NCBI GenBank assembly: GCA_022410635.1
Contig: JAJVDF010000651.1
Span: 359,655-423,654, forward strand
Direction of reading: 5' to 3'
Source: Tretioscincus oriximinensis
Taxonomy: Eukaryota; Chordata; Lepidosauria; Squamata; Gymnophthalmidae
DNA length: 64,000 nucleotides
Below are positions 11,199-24,500 of the stretch, in pieces. The notes beneath the pieces are model-generated. The model saw only the letters and a program-made list of their open reading frames with translations, was not told where the DNA came from and searched no databases. Every line of letters begins with the position of its first letter. Position 1 is the first letter of the stretch. Made by a program: the position numbers and the translations under genes.

Positions 11199-11649
11199 AC
11201 CATAGTGTGTCCTCTGATTGTAGCATTAATCTCTATTCACTTTTTCCATATTAGGGTACTTCCTAAGCACCATCTTAAGCACCAGCAGGGCTAATAGACC
11301 TATACGTTGCAGCCTGGTTTCATAAGAAAGTTGTTCCAGGCTACAGAAAGTCTACATGGAGAACCTGAACACAATTACAATCTCTGAAATCTCAAGAGAT
11401 ATGCAAAATAGCCATACCACTCTGACATAAGAACTCAGCCCCAGAACAAGATGAGCACTTTATCCCCCTCAAATTGCTTATGACTTCATGAAGTCTGAAA
11501 CTAGTATGACCGTCTGCTGCCATGTTGTGCCATGCAATGACATCATCAGCAATTTCAGTGTGTGGCAATCTCAGTGTGTATCACAACTTACTTGCTGGCA
11601 TTTTTCCAAACTTCATCTAGTTCTCTGAATGAGTATCAATATCATCCAT

Positions 11650-12440
11650 CAACATTATTGCAGGTGAAGGCTACCAGGGATGGCACATACACATTTCAAA
11701 CTCAAATATAAATTTATTAAGTTAACTGTCGGATCTTATGACACACACATTAACATATAACTTGTTGTAAAGAAGTGAAATAAATTAGGCCATGGCTAAC
11801 AATAATAGGAAAGCGGTGCGCACAGCATCTTGGCCGACAATCCCTAAACAACTGTTCTTTAGCTGCCTAAGGACCCAACCATATAGCTAATTGTCCATCC
11901 ACGAGCCCTGTCAATCTGTTACTTGACAGGTGCCACCCACCTTGTCCCTTGGCAAGTTCTGCCCAGCCCATGTTTAAGGCAGCAAACTGTAGCTCACTCC
12001 CNTGAGCCTCACCCAGCATACGCTTAAGACAGCCAACAAAGGCTCATGGAGGTTTTTCAGAGCTTGCAAGATGCCCACTATTATAGATCCCATCCTCCAA
12101 GACTCAAAGTCACATTTGGCTTCCAACCCGCCCCCCAGGGCAAGCTCTGTGACTCCAAACCCCTTAAGGGGCCCTCAGCAATTATAGGATAGTCAGGAGA
12201 TGTCTGCCCAAAGCATAACTAAGGGAGGGACATCAAACGCTCACTCGCAGCAGCGAGAAAGAGCACACATGAGCTTGCTTTTAAGATGCGCCCTTCTTCC
12301 TCCTGCCAACGGTGTGCCATAGGGGCCAAATCTCACCCAGGAAAGCGATTGAGAAGGTGTGCCTCAGCAGCTGCCATAGCCTGCCGCCCTGCCTGCAACA
12401 GCCACCTGCCTGACTGCCCTGCAGGTCCTTTATTATTAGG
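11650..12440. repeat. Diverged second copy of the 6340-7300 dispersed repeat
   Basis: It shares ordered blocks with 6340-7300 ('gcccagccc..gtttaaggca', 'aaccccttaaggggccctcag', 'ggatagtcagg') but lacks the 109-bp tandem array. A single N lies at 12001. Function and class are unknown. Confidence 0.55.
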
Positions 12441-13304
12441 ATAAAAACAGCTGGCTAACACTCTTCTTTTAAGCCTATTTCAAGACCAATCTGACAAGTT
12501 CCAAATACACCTAACACCATAGGACCTTTTTACGTGAAAAAAAATATTCCCGTACAGAACTGTGTCTTGCAATCTTGAATGGACTCTTTGTACTTGGAAT
12601 TAATTACGTGATAATGTAATATGATAGCTATGTGAGGTGGTTTATGCCAAATCACTGGGGTTTTGACACTACCTGATGAGCCATCTGTTCACTTGGATTC
12701 ATCTGGACATGGCTGATTGAACTTGATTGTTACAGTATTGCATTCTTCTTCCTTTTGCTTGTTGAGTTTGCAATGTTTTAAAAAGAAACATTTGTTCAGA
12801 TTAGTTTTAGTTTTAATATACCATCTCTGGGGTTGTCTTGGCAATGTATTAGCTAATAAATGTTTTTGTTTTTTTGTTTTTAATACATTTAAAAAAGCCC
12901 TTTACATTTCATGGTGAAAATCAAAGGGTAGATTTCAACATTTTGTTTTCAATACTGCTCATATGAACATGAGACTTCATCATGACTCTGTACTTATTTT
13001 TTTGGATAGTACCCTCATTTCTCCCATTTGATGAATGGTGGTATCTGTGCACAGACACCAAAATCAGCAGTTACTTCACCCTTTTTCAAACAAGGTGGAA
13101 CAACTGAAAGGATCTGGGTGATAGGCAATGAAAAATTCTCCTTGCTTCAGGAAGGTCCTTTCTGAGCCATAAAGGTATTAGCATCTCCGCCTTGCACATC
13201 GCCAGGGAAGAAATGGAGCTGTGTTGCCCGGGAAGTCTGGGAACAGTATCTCTACCTTGTAACAAAGATGAGATTTTCAGTATAGGAAGGCAACCACATT
13301 ACTC

Positions 13305-14400
13305 TTTTACTTACTTATTTACATTTATATTTCACCCTATACCCAATGGTCTCAGGGCAGATCACAATAAAAAATGATAAAAACAGATTAAAATAGAACA
13401 ATTTAAAAATACAACAGTCTAAAAATACTATAGTGCCTTCAAGATACAGGGAATATTTGATTCACCAAAAGGCAAGAATGAACAGCTGCGTCTGCACCAG
13501 GGATCTGAATGTGTACATTGTAGGCGCCTCGTGCACTTCAGAGGGGAGAGAATTCCACAACTTGGAGATTATCACAGAGAAGGTTCTCCCATGTGTCTAA
13601 CCCCTTCTCCCTTGATGAGTGAAGGAGGTGGGACTGTCAGGAGAGCCTCATCAGGAGATGCTAGAGTATGAACAGGTACATAGGGGAGGAGGTGTTCCTT
13701 TAAATATTTGGGGGGCAAGTTGTTTAGAGCCTTGTAGGCCAATTATAGTACCTTGAATTGAACTCGGTAGTGAATAGGCAGCCAGTGCAGTTCTTTCAGG
13801 ACCAGTGTAATGTGTGTCCAGCCAGCAGGATCAGTCAGCAGTCTGGCTGCAACTTCCAAACTAGCTGCAACTTCTGAATCATCCTCATGAGTAGCCCCAT
13901 GTAGAGCACATTACAATAGTCCAATCTGGAAGTTACTAGAGTATGGAGTACTGTGGGCAAAGTGTTCCTGTCCCCAAAGTGTCATAACTGGCAAACCAGA
14001 TGTAGTTGAAAATAAGTGCTTCTGGCCACTGCCTGCACTTGAGCATCAAATGTTAGTGCAGAAACCAAGAGCAGCACCAGATTACACAGCTGTCCTTTCT
14101 AAGACAGAGAAACTCCATCAAGGACAGGATACCTCCAACTTTCATGGACACGATAACTGTAACACAACACTTACATCTGGCCTGGATTCAGTTTCAATTT
14201 ATTGCCCCCCACTCCAGCCCATTGCTGCTTCCAAGTACCTGTCAAGCACTTCACCCATCTCTCCTAATTCATGTGGCATCACCTGGATTAGAGCTGGGTA
14301 TCACCTGCATATTGATGGTACCTCACTTCAAAACTCCTGATGACTTCTCACAGCAACTTCATATAGTTGTTAAATAACATGGGAGATAAATCTACTTATC
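13305..14400 (-). mobile_element. L2-clade LINE fragment (end of ORF2 and 3' tail)
   Basis: On the minus strand, conceptual translation around 13800-13500 contains ELHWLPIHYRVQFKVL, then AYKAL and PPKYL, followed by a WNSLP-like block. These are typical of the region after reverse transcriptase in L2-clade LINEs. The element ends with 'gggtatagggtgaaatataaatg' and a short (taag)n tail near 13305. Stops and frameshifts show that it is dead. Confidence 0.65.
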
Positions 14401-17330
14401 CCTAACACTTTACATCCAGCATGATATTTTCTCAGAATTGTTTTTCACATTGGTCATAATGGCTTACAGTTTCCATGGGACTCATTGTTTGAGGGAGTAG
14501 AAGATCACAGAAATTGGTGAGAGCTGCTACCACCTTCAGGTTCCCAGTGTTGGCCCTTCCCTCCTAACCTCAAAACCATTTTCAGTCAAGGAAACTCACA
14601 TTCTTCTGCTGCCTCTGTGTTTAATTTGTTTTCATGTTTAGTATTTTCAGATTTTATATGTGTTTAACTGGTAGTAAACTGTTCTGATACCTTAAGATAT
14701 AGGGTGAGTTGAAATAAATAGCATGTTGCTGGCCTCCATTTCCTCAAGCCTTCAATGGGCAGAGATCACAGGATCTAATGATCAACAACTTTGATAATGT
14801 TGCAATATTTACTGCAATCTGATATTTTGTATTTGGATCCATCTATATTAACTGTTGTAGCTGTCTGGATTTTCTCAAATACAACTCTCATCACACCATG
14901 CTAACTTGGAATTGGCACTAAATCATGGGATCACCCAGAGGACTACACCCAAACCTTGTGCACCTTGCCTGATATCTTGCAGAACACATAACAATGCCTA
15001 TGCCCAAAAGCACTTTGGAAAATTCATTATTGGCTCCCAGATAATAAGAGTATGAAGAAGTCTGCATAGGTCTGATGTGTGGGATGCCAACATTATCAAC
15101 ATTAGAGGTGTCAGAAAAAAGTGCGTTTATAGTGAATAGTTTATGAGATAAACTATTAATATCCAACATGCATAGTTTCACGAATGGATGATGTTAATAA
15201 GAAACACATCATATTGAAGGTAGAATTTCAACTATGCGTTACGAAGGAATTCATTTTTGTCTGACAATCAAATAAACCGTATGATTCACAAGTTCAGTTC
15301 GGCAAAATGGTTTGGGTGCTACTACCCTAAATCTTTACTATTTAGACCGTTACCTTCAAATCTTCTGCTCTTATTTCTATCTCACTTCTTACTCACTTCT
15401 ATCAGTTTTTCCTCAATGGAAACCTCTTATAGTTCTTTTCTTTCATTAGTGAAATCATAAAATAATAATATCTCACACTTAACATTTACCTGCAGTGTCC
15501 ATTATCTTGATATATATAGAGTTTCTCCTTCCTCACACAAAAAATGACCAGTCACTGAAGTTTCTGAATGCCAAAAAGGTCAAAGTACTATGAGGCTCTA
15601 TTATAATAATTTAGAAATATGTGACACATAAATGGGAAGGATTTTATGTAATGATGGGAAAGATGTAAGAAGTAACTTGTTCCACTGACAGCCCTAGCAG
15701 TGTCATCAGAGCTTATTTTTATAGCCTCCCATCTATTTACACTATGATTTTTAGCACAATTATAATTGGAAATATATAATCTACACATAAGCACAAACAA
15801 GCAAAAATAAAACATTCTATGAATATCACCTAAACGTTAAGTAAATGAGATATATTAATTTATAAAAAGGCAAAATGCTAAAGACAGCCAAACTGCATTT
15901 CACAGCAATTACTAAAGAACAAATCTACTTCATTAGATGAGCATGTTGCTTAGTGAATTTAATTTGCTTACCATAACTATTTCCTTTTGGTAGGTACCTT
16001 TGGTTTTTGATTTGTTCGCAGTCCAGTTTCCAGGGGAGCAACTGCAGTTGTTGATAGCTTAGAGGGTAGAGGATAAACTGTTTTAACCCCTCAAGGTATT
16101 TTTAGAAAACAGGTAATAGCAAATCTCTTTTGTATCTCTGAATGCTTCCACATGTATGCCTTCCGCTATAAATGATAATAATGTAATCAAATGATTAAGT
16201 GATCATCAATCCACTGTCCAAGGAAAGTGCTGTGATCTTATCTAGTCACCAACGTATGGTATTGCTCACCCAAGAACTTCACCAGTGTGAAATTCCTGGA
16301 TGTGTAACAAAACCAACATGAACACATATGTGGTCATGGTTCTCAGTGACCACGTATACATTCTGCATTAGCCCAAATTACACTGTGCTATATATCTCAC
16401 TACATCATACAAAATGCTATGAAAACTGTTTCCCCCAATGTTTTCTTAAAGTGAGATATACTTTTTCTCTTTGCTTTCTTTACACTAGGATATTGTGAGT
16501 GTTGCTGAACCCTGTGATGAGCAAGTCACCCTACCATAAGCAAAGTGAAAAGAAAACAGAATGTGAATGCATCCTCGATCAAGAAAATTATTAATTCTCA
16601 TGCAATCAATTAGGAATCATTCATGACTCAAATGTACTTACTTTTGAATAGCTGAGTTGGCTAGAGCTGAAAGCCAATAGAGGGCGCATCCTTCTCTATG
16701 TCCAACACAAGGCTCCAAACCCTATCTCTCAGTTGAAAGAACAGCTCTTAGCGACTGCGCCATTCATGAAGGAGAAATGCAGAATGGGTTCAAGTTGTGT
16801 ACATGACTCAATTTGTCCTATAGACTAGTTGGCCCTGCCTCTTAATGAAGTCAAAAGGATCACTACCCTTCACTTAAGATTCCTCAGATTTATTTTTAAC
16901 TGTAGTAATGTTTTATGTTAACAAGGAAATATTTCCTTAAATAGTTTCCCTATTTGTACTGAAGCTATCTGTAACAACAGTTACACGACCAGCCACATGA
17001 ATATTTTAAAGTCAATGCAAAAAATATAAAGGAACTCCAGCATATTAAAAAAATATTTTTACAAACTAGTACATCTTTAAGTGACTCTCTGTATTAATAT
17101 GATACAGCAAATGTTTGTTCCTGTTTATTAAATCACATGAAAGGTTAATTATGCTAAGCGACTCTGGGTAGAAAACAATTCTTGGAAAAGGCTTTTTTTA
17201 AACAACAGGTTGGCAGCTTGCCAGAGCCATCTGTTTCTCACAAATGTTAAGGTACAGTCTTAAACTTGTGAGGTTAAAAATTACAGATTGCACAGTAGTT
17301 TGGGAGATAGAAAATCCATGCTGTGACAAT
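14401..17330. other. Intergenic, no gene recognised
   Basis: AT-rich sequence with only one recognisable repeat, the truncated tRNA-like SINE head at 16644-16770 (minus strand). Open frames here are short and unremarkable. Confidence 0.5.
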
Positions 17331-17339
17331 GATCTGAAA

Positions 17340-17760
17340 ATTCTAATTCTCCTTGACATGAATCCTGGCAAGAATGCCACGCTTCCTAAAGATGGTGTTT
17401 ATTCTCTTACCAATTGTGTAAATTATGGTGGAGCAAAGCAGCAAGAAGCTGTTGATACCTGTTCTGCTTCTAATCAAATGATGCTGATATCCAGGAACAA
17501 AATTTGTTTTTTGGAAACTTGTCTTATTCCTGTGATTAAAACTGGGATCAAATATTGAATTAAACATGACTGAAGGAACACACTACAATTGGTTTTCTAG
17601 CTTAATTGTTTGGCAACAAGAGCCAAAAAAACATGTTGGAGTGGTATGGGATATTATCATAATTTTATGATTTTGCTAACGAAAGGAAAGAACTATAAAG
17701 AGGCTTTCATTCAGACAATGGTAGGAAGGAAAATGATGGAAATGTGAAGAAGGAGATTAA
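17340..17760 (+). pseudogene. Possible decayed C-type lectin-like domain
   Basis: An open frame to 17558 contains QQEAVDTCSASN, then FLETCLIPVIKTGIKY, which would be followed by a WI pair if one stop were ignored. Shortly after, another frame gives CWSGMGYYHNF and KEAFIQT. The order and spacing resemble a lectin-like domain, and the last two blocks resemble WVWSNG...FQNF and CAFVQT of the gene at 3361-8500. Several stops and a frameshift interrupt it. This could be a tandem duplicate in decay, but similarity is weak and chance remains possible. Confidence 0.3.
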
Positions 17761-18559
17761 AACAGAATAGACTAAATGCACAGGACTAGTTAAAATCCAC
17801 AAGATTGTCTCTATAACTCAAGGTAGCAATATGTTAATGTAGAACCTCTCCAGATTACTTTTGTCTAAGCTCTGGTAGTTACATCATGAAGAATCTGCCT
17901 CACGCTCTCGTGCAGTTTCAGCAATCCATTGACTAAAAAGCCCTGTTGCTCTGAGCTTTCCTGATAGTAGTTACAAGCCACTATCAGAGTGGGCTTCCCT
18001 TTTTTCCTATAGGTAAGGCATGCGAGCAAGCAAACAGGCAGGAAAAGGTGATAATTCAGTCAAGATTTGAGACAAGGCATGGAAGAGCAACCAGTTGGGA
18101 AACTATGCATACGAATTCTTGGGCGGGCAATTCTTTGTACATACGCCAGCTCCTCACTGTGATAACTGAGGCTGGATCCACAATTGGATTATTCCAGATT
18201 TAAAATAAATTCCAGATTTAGACAGCTTGTCCATATAGGGGAAGAAATAGTCCATACTACGTTCCTGAACTCCAGAAATAAACTCACTTCTGGTGGCATG
18301 GTGAAATGCCTCTGGCCTATAACATCAAGCTTGAAGAATTTTTGTTCCCTGACTTCAAATTGTTAGATTCACCACAATTCTCTTCACCTTTGAACTATAC
18401 TTTGTGTGTTTCTGGCCCAGAAAAGTTTAGCAAGTTAGAAGCATATTTGCAGCATGCACCAATTGTGTAAACATAGAAGTACAGACACTTGTAATTTTAT
18501 CTTCCCATAAGGTTACTGTGAAAAAATATGACAAGAAAACCAGGTATCTGAATATTAGA

Positions 18560-19030
18560 TTTGTATGTCGGCAGAGGCATTACATACATACCTTCTCTAG
18601 TTCCACAATATCCCTCTTGAGCTGTGGTGACCAGAACACAGTATTCCAAATGTGGCCTCACCACAGATTTATAAAGAGGCAAAACAACATTTGCTGATTT
18701 GTTTTCGATTCCTTTCCTAATTATCCCCAACGTGGAATTTGCCTTTTTTGCTGCTGCTGCACCAACACCCCAAGATCCTTTTCTTGCTTGGTTACAGAAA
18801 GCTTGGTTCCCATCAGTTAGTAGGTGTAACTGGGGATTTTTGCCCCAATGTGCATGACTTTGCACTTGCTTAAATTGAAGTGCATTTGCTACTTTGATGC
18901 CCACTCACCCAATAGATCATTCTGAAGCTTCTTACAATCATTTTCAGTTTTCACTACCCTGAACAGTTTAGTGTCATCAGTGAACTTGGCTACTTCACGT
19001 CCATTGTTAGGTATCTCTGAGAATGGTCTT
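18560..19030 (-). mobile_element. CR1-clade LINE fragment (end of ORF2)
   Basis: The minus strand encodes KKANSTLGIIRKGIENKS and VVLPLYKSVVRPHLEYC, the thumb-region signature seen at the end of CR1 reverse transcriptases. The frame runs about 18497-18904 and is truncated and mutated. This is an ordinary sauropsid CR1 relic between the lectin gene and C1orf87. Confidence 0.75.
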
Positions 19031-21449
19031 GGGCACCGTGTCCTTACTTTCTACAGCATAGAGTGTATCCATTTTCTATAATATAATGACCATTGAAGGT
19101 TCTTAGAGGCAAGGGAGAAAAATAGCATTCAGATATTAGATGGCATATACATTACTTCATCAAGCGAATAAAGCAAAGTGCCTGATGGCGTGGATGCTTC
19201 CAATGAGATGCCAACCTCAGAGGCATCTCCAGCACCATGTGTGAAAACACAGCCTCTTTCACCTTTGTGTAATCCACTATGAAATTTGTAGTTCTTTTTC
19301 TCTTGCTACATTTGACACTTTTATTAAATATTTTCACAATACTATAGTAAATAATATTGGAGTCATATATGTTTTAGGGGCTTAATTGCTGCTCCTTATT
19401 CTTCTTTGCTCCTTTTCTGAAAATTTTGGGCCATTTAGATTGCATTTTTCTTTAATCCCAAACAGCACACTGTGTTTTCATTGTCTTTATTTGAATTGTT
19501 CAGTAGGACAAAACCAAACTGTTTTGTTGTTTGTTTTATATGCCTTCTGTCTGCTGAAAAATTCTGGTTACTACTGCTTGGATAGGCAAACCCGCATGAT
19601 CTTTGAGCATTTGGTATTGCATAAACTAGGCAAACAATCTGCCTGATCATTTGCAAGCTAACACATGCCTCGTACAATCCTTATTGTGGAGTGACAAATT
19701 TTATCCAGCCCAGCAACACTACTGCGTCCCTAGCAACAGTAGATTTTTCACTGCAGTGGAAGTGAAAAGCAACTCATTCATTTTTGGCGTGGACACCGCA
19801 ACAGCAGCAAGACAACTTTTGCTTTTATGTGTACAGCATCACTATCAGACAACATAGTGGAGGTGGGTGCTTCAGATCTAGGGATGTTAGATGAGAAATG
19901 TTATAGAAGCTATTGACGCTGTTTTGCTAAGCATCTTTTCAAGTACATTAATGAAAGTCAGGTGAAGCTTGGATCAGGAATATGAAATGTGTAGCCCTGT
20001 ATGTGTTTGTGAAATATTAGCTCCAATTATAAGTGGAGGGCTCAGAGAAGGCTTTAAATAAGGTACATTGTTTGCTGTAATAGTAAGTTACTTTATCTAG
20101 CAAGGGTACTCCACCAGTTGGCAGAACTATTAAGGACTAACATGATCAATGCAATATTTCTATGACAATCATAATGGTTCCAAAAGCTGTGTTCTAACAA
20201 AAGAGTTGCTTTAGAGACAGTGTGGCTTTCCCAACTCTTAGTCTACCTTTTCTGGCACAGAATATTCATGAGAAAAGGTTGGAGCAGACAGGTCTATGAA
20301 CAATTCCACTGTGAAATCATCTCAGAGATGCTCTTTTTTGTTGTGTTTGATTGTAGCTCAAGAGTGTCATGGTAAAACACAATGAGTTATGTGTTGATGT
20401 AGGTTGGGCTGTTAAGGAATTTGCTTTTGTTTTTATGATAAACCTTCCAGGTTAATTTTCCAGAAGCTATTTCATATGATGTACCATAGTTTCTTTTTAA
20501 AATACTTTTTGTTCTGTTATAGAGTCTCTAATTGACAACTTGCATTATTAAAATTATATTACCAAATGTCTGTGAACATTCTGACAAATAAAAATATTTC
20601 ACATTATTTTGGAACTGTAACTAGAGATAAATAGATACTGAGGGTCATTTGGTCAAAGTTCAGTGATTGTCCCTGACGTCAGATTGGACTGATATGAGGA
20701 GAGGATCCTCTCTTTTTTCCCATGGAATCAATACTGATGTTGGTGTTGTATGGGTGAGGGCAGACTCCCTACCCAGATCAAGATCCCAATTGAGCTTGTT
20801 CAAGGAAACAATAGGGAAATGCCAGGCACATTTAGCAAGGATGTGATTACATTTAATAACTATCTTCTTTAGTCCTTTAAATCTCAAATTTGAACAGACA
20901 AGTTGTTTTATACTAGAAAAACACAAATCTAAGAGTGTCATAAACAATGTATAAATGGAAACAAAAAGGTCATAACCAACAATATAGGAATTAGACTGTG
21001 GACCAGGTTATTAGAAGTACAACAAAAAATATTCAAGATTGGAGAGTGTATTGATGTTTGAAAACAGAGCAGGAGTGTGCTAGTATATCCTCAGAAGCAA
21101 GATTGTTCATTAGTCTGGTCTTGCAGTTAGTGTTGTACTATTATCTAGAAATCACTCAAATTGGTTCTGTAGTCCTACATGAAGCCAGCTGGGTGTCCCA
21201 GAAGGCTAGTTACACTTCTTCAGAGATCTCTCAGTCCAAGGTGTTTGTTGTGAAGAGAAGAATTGATTAGTTCTCACCATTTCTTTCTGGGCAAAACAGA
21301 GAACCCCGCACATGCTCAGTTCTATCTTTTACCCTGTAGATAGAACAGAATGTCCATATGCAAGTTCTAAGTGAGTCACATTTGTTTTTATACAGAAAAT
21401 GTTTCCTTTTCTGTAAGTTTCTATTTCTTTTTGCTTTCCGAAGTTACAG
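19031..21449. other. Intergenic upstream of C1orf87
   Basis: No exon, repeat head or clear promoter could be identified. A 5' untranslated exon of C1orf87 probably lies here or upstream, because the first coding exon begins at a splice acceptor (aagttacag ending at 21449). Confidence 0.4.
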
Positions 21450-21588
21450 ATACGTGACCTTCTACAAAAGAAGTGCTAAGAATGGCATCCGTCAGAAACA
21501 TTCCTTATGGGATCAATGCAAATTACGAGACTGTAATAAAAATTATTGGGAGTAAATATGTTCGAAGCCTTGTAGAAAAAACGGATGG
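21450..21588 (+). CDS. C1orf87: C1orf87 exon with start codon
   Basis: The acceptor ends at 21449 and the ATG is at 21482. Coding runs to 21588 with donor gtaaga, leaving two bases of a Gly codon. The peptide carries VIKIIGSKYVRSLVEK, the N-terminal signature of the family. Confidence 0.85.
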
Positions 21589-24500
21589 GTAAGATTGGTA
21601 TTGATATACTACAGTATATTGTGGAATTATGATTTTTTTTCCTGGTAAAGGCAACTTGTTGCTTTATAGAGACTAACAAGAAAAAAGAAGGCAGTGTGAA
21701 CTTTTGCGGCAGCAGAGTTTTCTATGAAAGTTCATGCTGCATATCTTTTTATTGTTAATCTCTAACAAGAGATCTTCTTACAAGAAATTCTAAATTCAGA
21801 CTAACACTGCTATTTGTATGTTACTCACTAAATGTTTTGATGGTCCTACTGAGCTGAGAAGTCAACAGCAATCTGAAGTCTGTGAAAGCTCATGCTACAA
21901 ATGTCTAGAAAAGCCTTTGCTAGAAATACTCTAGGGGCTCTTTGCTAGAAATACTGATCCAGACTAATGTTACTTCTTTAAATTCTGCAAAATAATCTCA
22001 CCAGTTTTGGACATGGCAATGAGACCGTTTCTCCACTCACCAAAGAAACGCATCTGGGAGAAGTGACTTTTCTTCTACTTCTCCACTAGGCTGACCAGAT
22101 GATCCCTTTTTTGGGGGGTTGAAAACCCGTTTTGGGGGTGCCTCCTGTTTTTTCACCAGTAGATCTCTTCCACATACAGTATCTGGAAAGTAGATGCCTT
22201 CTTGGGGACTTTGCCTGACACCTGCCATGGCTTAGTTACAATGCTGACTAAATTGTCCAGCCTTTCCACCAGCTTCTCTTGCATCATACAAGCATAGCTG
22301 AGACTGCAGGGAGGGCAAACACAGTCCATCTGGTCACTGTGGCTATCTGGTTGTTATGAGTCACAGATAAATGATGCTTATATTTGCCTTCTCTTGTGTC
22401 TGCTGGAATATAAATTCAATTGACTGTTGTTCCACATTTTCAATCCAGTCCTTATGTCTGGAAAGGGCATCCACCTGATTTATATTCACCTGATTTAATC
22501 CACTTTAGTAGGAATGGATCAACTTGATCCATTTTAGATCATGTGTGCACAGGCTAAATAATCCATTTTAGATCCTAGAGGAGATTACTGAGCCTGTGCA
22601 AACAGAGTCTTAGGCCCAGTGCACATGAAGGGATAAAAAGCAAAAAGGGGTTAAATCCCGGCATAACTCAAATCCCCCCTCCTCCCTCAGTTTATACCTA
22701 CCTTAAAAATCCATGTGGTGCTGAAGAAATGGGTGAAAGAAAAAACAGGACAACGATACTGCGCATGTCAACCAGCTGCAATCTGCTGTCCTGACTGGCT
22801 TGCATCTTCTCGCAGGAAAGCAAACAGCACAACCCAGGGCTTCAGGCAAGTGCTGATTGAAGAAGCAGCACTGTGCTGATACTGAAGAACATCAGCAACC
22901 CAAGAAGACCCTAATAATGGAGCTTTTCCTGGGTGGGTCCTGGGAGGATAATGAAAGCTACATTATCACGTATAACTGGGGCATCTTGAAGATCCTATTT
23001 TCCAGGTGGGAAAATCTCATGTTCACAGGGCCTAAGACAGGTGAAGCTAATCCACTTGTACTAAAATAGTTTAGATCAAGTAATTATAAATTAGAACTCT
23101 GATTCCTTGTGACATTACTACACTATATTCAGTAATATCATTTGAAATATGACTGAAAAACACGCAATCAGAATATGCTCTGAATAAATGTTTTGGAATT
23201 GTTGGGTGTGATGCAAATGAATAGACAGTGTTTATTTCCCTGACTGTCAATAAAAGTATCATATACCTCTTTCCTGACAGCAAAGGGAAGGACGGTGTGA
23301 AAGCGGAGACAAAATCCATACTCAGAACTTTACCTCCATGTAATACAAGACAGATACATGGAAATCCTCCAGGCCTCAGTAAGCTTCCTTGTCAACAAAT
23401 CAATTATGGTGTCGGTGATGAACAACAAAACAAAGGTGAAAGGGAAGAAAAGAAATCTAAACAAGGAGAGACAAGTGACAGCGGATCCATGGGTGGCAAA
23501 GTGAGTTGTTATAATTATTTGTATGGTACATTTCCCCTTCAGTATCAGTTTTTCACTTTTACCAGTAGTTATTGCAAATTCCCAGTCAGCATTGATGACC
23601 AACTTTGGCATAAAGGTCAAAGTCAGATGAATCAATATCCTTTCCTGTGCCCAACCCACTTTGGACATTTCTGCAATAGGGCCTTATTTTTGGATTATAT
23701 CTTGGAATAGGGCCCGGTCATCTACATTCTAGCTCTCCAGATAGTGTCTGCTATAGTGTGTACTAGAAGTCAGACAGAAAGCCTATATTCTGGAATATAA
23801 TCCAAAATAAGGTCTAATGCAAGAAGGCCCTTATTCTGCATTGCCTACCTATTATACCATTCCTGCAAGTTCTGGAATAAAGCATTGGTGGGACTGGTTT
23901 ATTCCAGAATTTCAAATTATAAACAAAATAAATAACTGATGTCTGACTGAAGTTTTACTCCCTGTTTGCACTTACCTTTCTTAAAATACTGTGATCTGGA
24001 TGAGCTGCAGCCCCTTGTATTCACATAAAGGGGACAAAACCACCTCGGAAGTGGCTTAAGCCTTTCTTCATGCAAACACCCCAATTCTGCTCTGCTTCTT
24101 AGCATGTTAGAATTTCTGATAATGTGAGAGGAATCCATGTATTGGGATTTGCCTACATCCATATCAATCCCAGGGGCCATTGTTCCAAACACGAATGCCT
24201 GCTTTCCATCTGCAAACAAGTTTAGCAAATCATGGCACCTTGTTCATTAGAGAAGAGGACTGGCAGATGAAGAAGAGCTTCAATGGAGCAGAGGAGCTCC
24301 TTTCCTGAGCACATTGATCTATTCTACATGCAAACACATTGCATGGATCAACCTGAAGTTACAACACATGTAAACTAATGTGCTCTACCAGAAATGCATT
24401 TTAGGGAGTTGTTGCAACATATCTAACTTGTTATATCAGTATTCTCAATGTGGAATAGTGAGCTCCCTAAAATGGATTATTAAGCCTATGTAAACAGGGC

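Noticed and set aside
18497..18904. 135-codon minus-strand ORF as a host gene
   Set aside because: Its motifs are those of a CR1 reverse transcriptase end, and the fragment is truncated.
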